A stretch of 6,134 nucleotides of DNA from Puniceicoccales bacterium (GTDB lineage Bacteria; Verrucomicrobiota; Verrucomicrobiia; Opitutales; Oceanipulchritudinaceae), in contig JAUVDD010000106.1 of assembly GCA_030595525.1 (NCBI GenBank), forward strand, positions 1 to 6,134, written 5' to 3'. The notes beneath the pieces are model-generated. The model was not told where the DNA came from. It was given only the letters and a program-made list of their open reading frames with translations, and made no database searches. Position 1 is the first letter of the stretch; the number at the start of each line of letters is the position of its first letter. Of the stretch, positions 1 through 5,776 are shown one piece after another. The translations under genes and the position numbers were made by a program.

Positions 1-81
1 AATTTGCACCACTGATATATCCAGCATTAACTATCTTTAATTCGTTAATTACTGATATTCCCCATCAAACTCCACCAGAAA
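1..81. other. A+T-rich leader upstream of napD, no supported gene
   Basis: This is an A+T-rich stretch before the first gene. All three forward frames are either closed or too short to call a gene. One frame is open from base 3 into napD, but nothing in it is recognisable. The word ACTGATAT occurs twice, at 11-18 and 51-58, 40 bases apart, so regulator or promoter elements are possible. I could not match a convincing -35/-10 pair, FNR box or NarL heptamer. The cluster promoter may lie here or upstream of the window. Confidence 0.4.
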
Positions 82-336
82 ATGCCTGTAAAAGGACTCC
101 TTGTAACACTGGACGAAGATCCGGACCGTGCGGCTGCGGCGCAATCGCTCTTGCGCGACCGTACCGAGATAGAACTTGGTGAGCTGAATGAGAAATGGCT
201 GCCGCTAGTCATGGACACCCCAACAGAAATCATGAGCAAAGAGCTCCTCCGGTGGATCGAAAAGCTGGATGGCGTGTATTTTGTGGACACAGTATTTTCG
301 AGCGTGGATTGCCCGGAAGAAAGTGCCAAAATTTAA
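82..336 (+). CDS. napD: NapD-like chaperone for periplasmic nitrate reductase
   Basis: This 84-residue protein matches NapD in size and pattern: a first beta strand (GLLVTLDEDP, residues 5-14), a helix rich in Ala and Arg, an IELGEL strand, and a final LDGVYFVDTVF strand near residues 63-73. That is the ferredoxin-like fold of the family. NapD is cytoplasmic. It binds the twin-arginine signal peptide of NapA and holds it back from export until the molybdenum cofactor and Fe-S cluster are loaded. Placement 30 bases before napA supports the call. The ATG at 82 is the only plausible start, because the same frame has a stop at 46-48. No clear Shine-Dalgarno precedes it, so translation may be weak or coupled to something upstream. 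NapD sequences diverge strongly, so the identification rests on both pattern and context. Confidence 0.85.
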   Translation: MPVKGLLVTLDEDPDRAAAAQSLLRDRTEIELGELNEKWLPLVMDTPTEIMSKELLRWIEKLDGVYFVDTVFSSVDCPEESAKI

Positions 337-366
337 CAAACGAACCCCCAGAAAGAGAAAATCAAG

Positions 367-2754
367 ATGAATGTAGACCGTCGTTCCTTCCTCAAGACAT
401 CAGCAATGGCCGCTGCAACGGCCGCTGCATACTCCAAGGTGAGTGGAAAACCAGAAGCCTCGGCTTTAATGGCCAACGGGCCACTGAAGTGGGATAAAGC
501 ACCCTGTCGTTTCTGTGGCACGGGTTGCCATGTGCAGGTCGGTGTGCGCAATGGTAAAGTCGAAGCGATTGCTGGTGATCCGGACGCAGCGGTGAACAAG
601 GGCTTGCTTTGTGTGAAGGGCTACAATGTGGGTGGCATCCTTTATGGAAAAGACCGCATCAAGCATCCGATGTTGCGGGTGAATGGCGAATTGAAGAAAA
701 TCTCCTGGGACGAGGCAGTTGACGTAATTGCCAAGCGGATCGCGAAGAAATCCAAGAGTTTCGCCTTTTATGGCAGCGGCCAGTGGACAGTTATTGAGGG
801 ATATATTGCCCAGAAATTCATCAAGGGTGGACTTTCGAACAATCATATCGATCCAAATGCCCGCTTATGCATGGCTTCAGCGGTAACAGGATATGTCTCC
901 ACATTCGGAGTGGATGAACCACCGAGCTGCTATGATGACTTTGACTATTGTGACACGCTGATCACCTGGGGGAACAATCCGGCGGAAATGCATCCGGTTC
1001 TGTTTTCACGTGTCATCGATCGCCGTTCGAAGGGTGAGAAGGTGAAATTGATCGATATCGGAACACGTCGTACCCGTACAACCGACTTCGCTGACGAGTT
1101 TTTGCAGTTTAATCCGCAGAGCGATTTAGCGATAGTCAACGGCATCGCCCATCTTCTGATTGCCAGCGGTTCCCATGATCAGGAGTTCGTTGAAAAGTTC
1201 TGTAATTTCCGAGGCGACACCGAACCATTCAGTTTATTCGGAAAGGCCATATCCTTTGAGGAGTACAAGGAGTCGGTTAAGAAATACACGCCGGAGTACG
1301 TGGAGGAAATTTCCGGAGTACCAGCTGAGAAGATCCGCATGCTGGGCAAGCTCTTTGCAGATAAGGGAAATCGCATTTCCAGTATCTGGTGCATGGGCGT
1401 GAACCAGCATACCCGTGGCACTGCCATGAATCGCATGATCAATGGCGTTCATTTGCTTAGTGGCCACTTCGGGAAACGCGGGGACGGTCCACAAAGCCTG
1501 ACTGGACAACCGGCTGCCTGTGGTACCTGTCGTGAGGTGGGCACTCTTGCACATGCGTTGCCAGGTGGACGTTTGGTAGCTAAGGAAGATCATCGTGTTG
1601 CGACCGAGAACTTCTGGAATCTCCCTGCCGGAACCATTAATCCTGTTCCGGGCTACCACACCGTCAAGATGTGGGAGCAATTCTGCACCCCGACAGAAAG
1701 CGGTGGGGATATCGAGACGATCTGGGTACAGGTCACAAATCCCGGCCAGAGCCTTCCAAACCTGAAAAAGCTCTTCAAGGCGAAGGAAGGACTAGAAGAC
1801 AAGTTCCTGATTGTCGCAGATATCTATCCGACGGTGACAACAAGGATGGCCGATTTGGTTTTACCAGCATCCGGATGGGTGGAAAAGAATGGTATCTTTG
1901 GGAATTCTGAAAGACGAACCCAACAGTGGTTCAAAATGGTGGATCCTCCTGGTGAAGCTCGTGATGACTGCTGGATGATGATAGCAGTGGCACGAAAATT
2001 GTACGAAATGGATCCAACCGCCATGCGCGACAAGGACGGCAATTTCCTTTTCTCCGTAAAGGATGATAACGGAAAAGAAGTTCCGGTTTGGGAATGGGAA
2101 CACTACTACGACGTGAATGTCGACAAGGCCCTTTATGAGGAATATCGGCCCTTTACATATGCCAAGAAAAAGAATGTGGCGCCATACGATGTTCTTGTTG
2201 AAAACCGCGGCATGCGTTGGCCGGTGAACCAGCAGCCAGACGGGTCCTGGCGCGAGACCGGTTACCGGTTTGCCGAATTTGATGACCAGCATGTCGAGAA
2301 GGGCAAGGGCATCCAGTTCTACAATTCAGTCACCAAGGATGACAAAGCCCAGATCTGGTTTAACCCGTATGAACCGGCAGCCGAGGAACCGGACAAGGAG
2401 TATCCGTTCTGGTTGTGTACGGGGCGAGTTCTCGAACACTGGCACACGGGAACGATGACCATGCGAGTCCCTCAATTGCGTCGGGCCATGCCTCATGCCT
2501 ATGTTGAAGTGAATCCGACGGATGCAGAGAAATTGAATCTCCGTAGTGGTGATAAGGTCGTCGTTGAATCCAGACGGGCTAAGTTGAAGTTGCCAGTTTG
2601 GATTGAGGGCCGCTCAACCGTCGCGGAAGGTAGTGTGTTCATCCCATTTTTCGACGAGAACCTTTTGGTCAATGATGTGACGCTTGGGGAGGTTGATCCC
2701 ATTTCCAAGCAATCGGATTACAAGAAGTGTGCCGTTAAAATCTACCCCGCCTGA
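367..2754 (+). CDS. napA: Periplasmic nitrate reductase catalytic subunit NapA
   Basis: NapA reduces nitrate to nitrite in the periplasm, using a bis-MGD molybdenum cofactor and one [4Fe-4S] cluster. The 795-residue protein starts with a Tat signal: RRSFLK at 5-10, an Ala-rich stretch at 13-21, and a likely AxA cleavage site near 31-33. The cluster cysteines are C47, C50, C54 and C82, followed by the conserved Lys84 of the electron path. The Mo ligand is C168 in the ARLCMAS context. R350 in NQHTRG corresponds to the conserved active-site arginine. The C-terminal molybdopterin-binding domain is intact, including TGRVLEHWHTG and the SDYKKCAVK ending. The protein is slightly shorter than E. coli NapA (828 residues), with trimmed loops and no broken motif. 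A Cys at 388, in ACGTCREVG, replaces the Ala of E. coli. The upstream ribosome site is only a purine-rich stretch (351-366). The single Mo-ligand Cys and the NapD neighbour argue against formate dehydrogenase or assimilatory NasA. Confidence 0.97.
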   Translation: MNVDRRSFLKTSAMAAATAAAYSKVSGKPEASALMANGPLKWDKAPCRFCGTGCHVQVGVRNGKVEAIAGDPDAAVNKGLLCVKGYNVGGILYGKDRIKHPMLRVNGELKKISWDEAVDVIAKRIAKKSKSFAFYGSGQWTVIEGYIAQKFIKGGLSNNHIDPNARLCMASAVTGYVSTFGVDEPPSCYDDFDYCDTLITWGNNPAEMHPVLFSRVIDRRSKGEKVKLIDIGTRRTRTTDFADEFLQFNPQSDLAIVNGIAHLLIASGSHDQEFVEKFCNFRGDTEPFSLFGKAISFEEYKESVKKYTPEYVEEISGVPAEKIRMLGKLFADKGNRISSIWCMGVNQHTRGTAMNRMINGVHLLSGHFGKRGDGPQSLTGQPAACGTCREVGTLAHALPGGRLVAKEDHRVATENFWNLPAGTINPVPGYHTVKMWEQFCTPTESGGDIETIWVQVTNPGQSLPNLKKLFKAKEGLEDKFLIVADIYPTVTTRMADLVLPASGWVEKNGIFGNSERRTQQWFKMVDPPGEARDDCWMMIAVARKLYEMDPTAMRDKDGNFLFSVKDDNGKEVPVWEWEHYYDVNVDKALYEEYRPFTYAKKKNVAPYDVLVENRGMRWPVNQQPDGSWRETGYRFAEFDDQHVEKGKGIQFYNSVTKDDKAQIWFNPYEPAAEEPDKEYPFWLCTGRVLEHWHTGTMTMRVPQLRRAMPHAYVEVNPTDAEKLNLRSGDKVVVESRRAKLKLPVWIEGRSTVAEGSVFIPFFDENLLVNDVTLGEVDPISKQSDYKKCAVKIYPA

Positions 2755-2767
2755 GAATAACCTGATT

Positions 2768-2772
2768 GAGGA
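2768..2772 (+). promoter_or_regulatory. Ribosome binding site for the hexaheme cytochrome
   Basis: GAGGA lies 7 bases before the ATG at 2780, an ideal distance. It supports starting the cytochrome there and not at the upstream in-frame ATG at 2684, which lies inside napA. A second strong site, AGAGGAGG at 2804-2811, sits just before two consecutive in-frame ATGs (2813 and 2816). The spacing there is only 1 or 4 bases, so I take those as alternative starts. Confidence 0.6.
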
Positions 2773-2779
2773 TTTTCAA

Positions 2780-3589
2780 ATGAAACCCAGAGATCGATTG
2801 TTTAGAGGAGGCATGATGCATAAGCTGAAATTGTTTTATTTCTCATTGGCATTCACCTGTTTGGCAGGATGCGCGGTCATCTTGAATGGCGAGACCATGG
2901 TTATCACCCTGGAAGGGGCACCACCAGTCGTTCCGCACGTGATTCGGGATGATTACAAATGCCAGCATTGCCATATGATTAATCACAATCCGGGAACTTC
3001 CCACTTGTTAAGGAATAACTGCCAGCAGTGTCATGTCAGCGTTGCCTCAAATGAGAAACACTTGTTGATAGAATTGGATTGGGATCAGTTTGAGGGATTT
3101 TGGGAAGCGAAATCGATTGAGGCTCCCGAGCCAGCATTGCACTTAGTACAGACATACGAGGGAGCTCCTCCGGCTATTCCACATTCAACCGTGTGGACTA
3201 AAAACTGCCAGGATTGTCACACTTCCAGCATGGATAGTGGCCCTGTGACATCTCATCCGGATCGTGGCAATTGCACGCAATGCCATGTGTCTTTGGCGAC
3301 AATGGATTCGCGACAGTTCCTGAAATCGGATCCTGTAGCATTCCAGGTCGAGTGGACTTCACCCGTGACCGCCTTGAAGCAAGGACGACGGAATCCGGCT
3401 AAGCCCCCGACAGTTATCCCTCACGAGATCGAGGGATATGAAGACTGTTTGATGTGTCATTCCCCTGAGGACACGATGGGATTGGCGACCACGCACCCGG
3501 AGCGTAACAGCTGCACCCAATGTCATATCTCGACAGCCACGACGGAGGGACGTAAGTTTCTTACTCAATCCCTGACTGAACTTAAATGA
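2780..3589 (+). CDS. Hexaheme NapB-like lipoprotein cytochrome c (three diheme modules)
   Basis: This probably delivers electrons to NapA in the periplasm. The 269-residue protein has a basic start, a hydrophobic stretch at 18-29 and a lipobox LAGC with Cys31, so it is likely lipid-anchored. Six CxxCH heme sites begin at residues 61, 81, 143, 165, 223 and 245. They form three repeats of one unit: PPxxPH, CxxCH, S/T-H, CxQCH, then a short V/I-S tail. This is the layout of the diheme NapB core, where the PxxPH and TH histidines are the far-side heme ligands. Each unit keeps both (H53/H75, H135/H159, H215/H239), so all six hemes could be bis-His. Ordinary NapB has one unit and two hemes. The gene lies 25 bases after napA and overlaps the ferredoxin gene by 4 bases. 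The start could instead be 2816, giving a more typical 18-residue lipoprotein signal. A generic cytochrome c3-family label is the alternative name. Confidence 0.85.
   Translation: MKPRDRLFRGGMMHKLKLFYFSLAFTCLAGCAVILNGETMVITLEGAPPVVPHVIRDDYKCQHCHMINHNPGTSHLLRNNCQQCHVSVASNEKHLLIELDWDQFEGFWEAKSIEAPEPALHLVQTYEGAPPAIPHSTVWTKNCQDCHTSSMDSGPVTSHPDRGNCTQCHVSLATMDSRQFLKSDPVAFQVEWTSPVTALKQGRRNPAKPPTVIPHEIEGYEDCLMCHSPEDTMGLATTHPERNSCTQCHISTATTEGRKFLTQSLTELK
2915..3046 (+). repeat. NapB-like diheme module 1 (residues 46-89)
   Basis: First protein-level repeat of the cytochrome. It contains PPVVPH with H53, CQHCH at 61-65, SH at 74-75 and CQQCH at 81-85. An extra histidine, H69, is found only in this copy. 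The DNA of the three copies has diverged widely, so the triplication is old. Confidence 0.8.
3161..3298 (+). repeat. NapB-like diheme module 2 (residues 128-173)
   Basis: Second protein-level repeat. It contains PPAIPH with H135, CQDCH at 143-147, SHPDR with H159 and CTQCH at 165-169. Its first heme Cys lies 82 residues after that of module 1. The SHPDRGNCTQCH wording is closest to module 3 (THPERNSCTQCH), which suggests these two share the more recent duplication. Confidence 0.8.
3401..3538 (+). repeat. NapB-like diheme module 3 (residues 208-253)
   Basis: Third protein-level repeat. It contains PPTVIPH with H215, CLMCH at 223-227, THPER with H239 and CTQCH at 245-249. The heme sites lie exactly 80 residues after those of module 2 for its second heme, and 80 for its first. 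This copy reads most like true NapB (PPxIPHxIxxYxxCLxCH) and ends the protein with only 16 residues to follow. Confidence 0.8.
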
Positions 3590-3903
3590 GTAAAAGCATT
3601 TCACGCCGAGAATGGATGTCCCGCTGGGTGCCTTCACCGAAGAAAGTGAAAGGATCGGGGAACGTAGCCGTTGCCGAGAAGAAATCGGAAGTTCCGATGG
3701 TGGCGATCATTCAAGGCCGCTTTTGCCTGGCGCAGAGGAACACCTTTTGCTCGATCTGCTATGAGCGTTGTCCGGAGCCTGAAGCGATGATTGTCGACCA
3801 CGGAATACCGATGGTGAATGCGGAGGCTTGTACTGGCTGCGGAATTTGTCACGATGTCTGTCCAGCACCTCGAAACGCTGTATTAATGAAAGAGAGGACT
3901 TGA
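3586..3903 (+). CDS. napF: Short NapF-like ferredoxin with two [4Fe-4S] sites
   Basis: This 105-residue protein has eight cysteines in two clusters of motifs: C47-x7-C55-x2-C58-x3-C62P and C82-x2-C85-x2-C88-x3-C92P. The first pattern, including the CLA start, matches the C-terminal half of NapF as I recall it from E. coli (CLAYQSVECRRCQDSC). NapF is a cytoplasmic protein that interacts with NapA before export and helps its Fe-S or cofactor maturation. The N-terminus has SRREWMSRW, like the SRR...GRW start of NapF. No hydrophobic stretch follows, so export by Tat is unlikely. The protein lacks the two N-terminal clusters that make E. coli NapF about 164 residues long. It overlaps the cytochrome stop by 4 bases (ATGA), which implies translational coupling. 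NapG is an alternative, but NapG is larger and truly exported. Confidence 0.72.
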   Translation: MSKSISRREWMSRWVPSPKKVKGSGNVAVAEKKSEVPMVAIIQGRFCLAQRNTFCSICYERCPEPEAMIVDHGIPMVNAEACTGCGICHDVCPAPRNAVLMKERT

Positions 3904-3940
3904 ACCAGTTTAACCTTTAAAACCATATTTAACCAAAAAC
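3904..3940. other. Spacer with regularly spaced AACC words
   Basis: This A+T-rich spacer lies between the ferredoxin stop and the structured leader. AACC occurs starting at 3903, 3912, 3921, 3931 and 3938, about once per 7-10 bases, and TTTAACC occurs at 3909 and 3928. No intrinsic terminator is visible. A promoter for moaA could sit here, with a poor -10 candidate near 3925-3930, or transcription may simply read through from the nap genes. Confidence 0.35.
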
Positions 3941-4022
3941 CGACTCCGAGCCATTGCGTCTAAAGATGCACTCAATGACGTTCTGGCCGATAGGGTGTGA
4001 AGGGAAACCGACACGCCTCCCG
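3941..4022 (+). promoter_or_regulatory. Probable Moco riboswitch in the moaA leader
   Basis: The leader carries conserved-looking blocks of the Moco RNA motif as I recall it: CTCCGAGCC (3944-3952), GGCCGATAGGG (3985-3995), GGGAAACC (4002-4009) and GCCTCCC (4015-4021). Visible pairings are a 6-bp hairpin 3955-3960 with 3965-3970 closed by a TAAA loop, GCCA 3950-3953 with TGGC 3984-3987, GTGT 3995-3998 with ACAC 4011-4014, and a small stem capped by a GAAA tetraloop at 4004-4007. It sits directly before moaA, the classic target. CTCC at 3944-3947 or 4017-4020 can pair with GGAG of the moaA ribosome site (4033-4036). No T-run follows, so control of translation is more likely than termination. 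Exact boundaries and the ligand (Mo or W cofactor) cannot be fixed by eye. Confidence 0.78.
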
Positions 4023-4030
4023 TATTTGGA

Positions 4031-4036
4031 AAGGAG
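4031..4036 (+). promoter_or_regulatory. Ribosome binding site of moaA, candidate riboswitch output
   Basis: AAGGAG ends only 2 bases before the ATG at 4039, closer than usual. Its GGAG core is complementary to two CTCC words within the riboswitch, so it could be masked when the ligand is bound. Confidence 0.6.
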
Positions 4037-4038
4037 CC

Positions 4039-4998
4039 ATGATAAAAAAAGAACCGATAGCATTACGTGTTAGTCTGACGAATCGCTGCAACATGCAGTG
4101 TTGTTACTGCCGCCCAGCCGGTCATAACATCTTATATACAAAACGAGGTGAGCTGCTCCCACAGGTGTGGATTGAGAGAATCGCCCACCTTGCCGAAGCT
4201 GTTCCCATTTCCAAGCTTCGTTTCACTGGTGGAGAACCTCTCCTGTATTCCGGCATCGTTGACGTGGTAGCCGGATGTGCCGATATCGGTATTTCAGAAC
4301 TGGCGGTCACCACCAACGGGATACGTTTGGCAGAATTGGCTCAACCGCTGAAGGAGGCTGGATTGAAGCGCGTAAACGTCAGTCTGGACAGCATCAGGCC
4401 TGAGGTCTTTCAACAGATTACGGGCAGTCGTCTGGATGTTGTTCTTAAAGGCATCAGTGCAGCCAAGGATGCAGGTTTGGCGATCAAACTTAATACAGTT
4501 GTCCAGCGTGGTTATAATTCTGATGAATTGTGCGATTTGTTGCAGTTCGCTGCCAGTGAACAAATTCATATCCGTTTCCTTGAAATGATGCCAATTGGAC
4601 CGGCGGCAACCGAGTTTGATGCCGACTATGTATCGGGAGAAGAGATTCAGGAGGAATTATCGAAAGTGGCCGAGCTTGAGCCATTATGGTATAAGCAAGG
4701 GGATACGAGTCGGGATTACCGGGCCACATTGAAGGACGGATCGACAACCACCTGCGGGTTCATATTGCCGACATCGACTCCTTTCTGCGAAGGGTGCCGT
4801 CGGTTGCGACTGGATTCCGCCGGCAGGTTGTATGGATGCCTTGCGCAACCCGATACATTTCCTCTGCATGAATCACTGAAGATGGCGGGATGCGGGGATT
4901 TGAATCCGCTTAGAAAGCAGATTGTCGAGGCACTGAATATCAAGAAGCGGCCACAAGCCTTTCGACAACAGGCAGCCATGATCGATATAGGAGGATAA
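4039..4998 (+). CDS. moaA: GTP 3',8-cyclase MoaA
   Basis: MoaA is a cytoplasmic radical SAM enzyme that, with MoaC, turns GTP into cyclic pyranopterin monophosphate, the first step of Moco synthesis. The 319-residue protein (E. coli has 329) carries the SAM cluster motif C17-x3-C21-x2-C24, the SAM-binding TGGEPLL segment, and the second cluster motif C250-x2-C253-x13-C267 with the RRLRLD stretch near the GTP site. It ends in the Gly-Gly tail required for activity. The ATG at 4039 is preferred because it has a ribosome site and follows the riboswitch. An in-frame GTG at 3997 would put the riboswitch inside the gene. The GGAGGA codons of the Gly-Gly tail also form the ribosome site of the next gene, 5 bases downstream. 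moaC, moeA and the other Moco genes are not in the window. Confidence 0.95.
   Translation: MIKKEPIALRVSLTNRCNMQCCYCRPAGHNILYTKRGELLPQVWIERIAHLAEAVPISKLRFTGGEPLLYSGIVDVVAGCADIGISELAVTTNGIRLAELAQPLKEAGLKRVNVSLDSIRPEVFQQITGSRLDVVLKGISAAKDAGLAIKLNTVVQRGYNSDELCDLLQFAASEQIHIRFLEMMPIGPAATEFDADYVSGEEIQEELSKVAELEPLWYKQGDTSRDYRATLKDGSTTTCGFILPTSTPFCEGCRRLRLDSAGRLYGCLAQPDTFPLHESLKMAGCGDLNPLRKQIVEALNIKKRPQAFRQQAAMIDIGG
4989..4994 (+). promoter_or_regulatory. Ribosome binding site of the permease, inside moaA
   Basis: AGGAGG lies 9 bases before the ATG at 5004. It is made from the last bases of the moaA reading frame, namely the codons for its terminal Gly-Gly. Confidence 0.75.
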
Positions 4999-5003
4999 AA
5001 CAG

Positions 5004-5762
5004 ATGTCTATTGAGATCATCTGGATGGCTATTGTATTTTGTGTCATAGCCTTTTTGTATTCGAGTGTGGGATTCGGAGGAGGTTCATCGTACACAGCGG
5101 TTTTGGCACTGGCTGGATTTTCGGCATCAGTCATCCCGGTAGTTGCATTGAGTTGTAATCTTGTGGTCGCTACAGGTGGAGCAATACGATTTATCAGAAT
5201 GGGCCATTTCCCTTGGAAACGAATGATACCGCTGTTCGTGCTTTCCATTCCCTGCGCGTATTTGGCCGGTCGCTACAAAATTCCTCCATCCGCGTATTTT
5301 CTGTTATTGGGAGTAGCGCTTGCCGCTGCCGCATTCCTGTTGTGGAGAAAGCGGGCAGCTTCAGACAAGGAAACATTACGACCACTTCATCGTTATTCCG
5401 GATTGGGAATCGGAGCTGGGCTGGGAACCTTGTCAGGACTAACTGGAATCGGTGGCGGAATATATTTGTCACCTGTCCTGATGTTACTCAAATGGGCAAC
5501 CCCGAAGGAAGCAGCCGCTACCGCTTCCATCTATATTGTCATTAATTCAATTGCGGGTTTATTGGGCCAACTTTCCAAGACAGGCAGTGCTGAGTATGCC
5601 GCAATGATTCTTCCACTTGGAGGAGCAGTGTTACTTGGAGGAACCTTGGGCAGTCGGTTGGGAAGCCGTGGTTTATCTCCCAAGGTAATGCAAAAGGGAA
5701 CCGCTTTGCTGGTGGGCCTCGTTTCGCTGCGTATTTTATTTAACAGCATAGAACTCATATAA
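5004..5762 (+). CDS. TauE/SafE-family membrane permease
   Basis: This 252-residue membrane protein has about eight hydrophobic segments in two related halves. Each half carries the family signature in a loop after its first segment: SSVGFGGG at residues 20-27 and SGLTGIGGG at 144-152. A short charged loop near 114-131 (WRKR...RPLHR) separates the halves. TauE/SafE (formerly DUF81) proteins move small sulfur anions or organic acids such as sulfite and sulfoacetate; most members have no tested substrate. The gene is 5 bases after moaA and 14 before the MOSC gene, so it is almost certainly co-transcribed with both. That context allows a guess of sulfite or sulfur-anion transport linked to Moco or to a molybdoenzyme, but nothing in the sequence fixes the substrate. 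Family assignment is firm; function is open. Confidence 0.88.
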   Translation: MSIEIIWMAIVFCVIAFLYSSVGFGGGSSYTAVLALAGFSASVIPVVALSCNLVVATGGAIRFIRMGHFPWKRMIPLFVLSIPCAYLAGRYKIPPSAYFLLLGVALAAAAFLLWRKRAASDKETLRPLHRYSGLGIGAGLGTLSGLTGIGGGIYLSPVLMLLKWATPKEAAATASIYIVINSIAGLLGQLSKTGSAEYAAMILPLGGAVLLGGTLGSRLGSRGLSPKVMQKGTALLVGLVSLRILFNSIELI

Positions 5763-5764
5763 AT

Positions 5765-5770
5765 TGGAGA
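5765..5770 (+). promoter_or_regulatory. Ribosome binding site of the MOSC gene
   Basis: TGGAGA lies 6 bases before the ATG at 5777 and fixes that start. Confidence 0.65.
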
Positions 5771-5776
5771 CTGATT

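Noticed and set aside
1..60. FNR- or NarL-type sites and a sigma70 promoter in the leader
   Set aside because: Only half-sites or 3-of-6 matches were found. CTGATATATCCAG looks palindromic but lacks the FNR second half.
3..180. Open frame running from the left edge through the napD start
   Set aside because: It overlaps napD in another frame, has no recognisable motif and reads like shadow sequence. It could be the tail of an upstream gene, but nothing supports that.
1234..1680. 148-residue antisense open frame within napA
   Set aside because: It is a shadow of the napA coding strand, with no domain, ribosome site or context. The same holds for the other minus-strand frames across the window.
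2684..2779. Extending the cytochrome gene to an in-frame ATG at 2684
   Set aside because: It would overlap napA by 71 bases, put 32 extra non-signal residues before a clear lipoprotein signal, and has no ribosome site.
3586..3640. Tat export signal on the NapF-like protein (SRREW)
   Set aside because: No hydrophobic stretch follows the arginine pair; Pro, Lys and Gly come next. NapF proteins carry a similar motif without being exported.
3904..3940. Intrinsic terminator between the nap genes and moaA
   Set aside because: No G+C-rich hairpin followed by a T-run is present.
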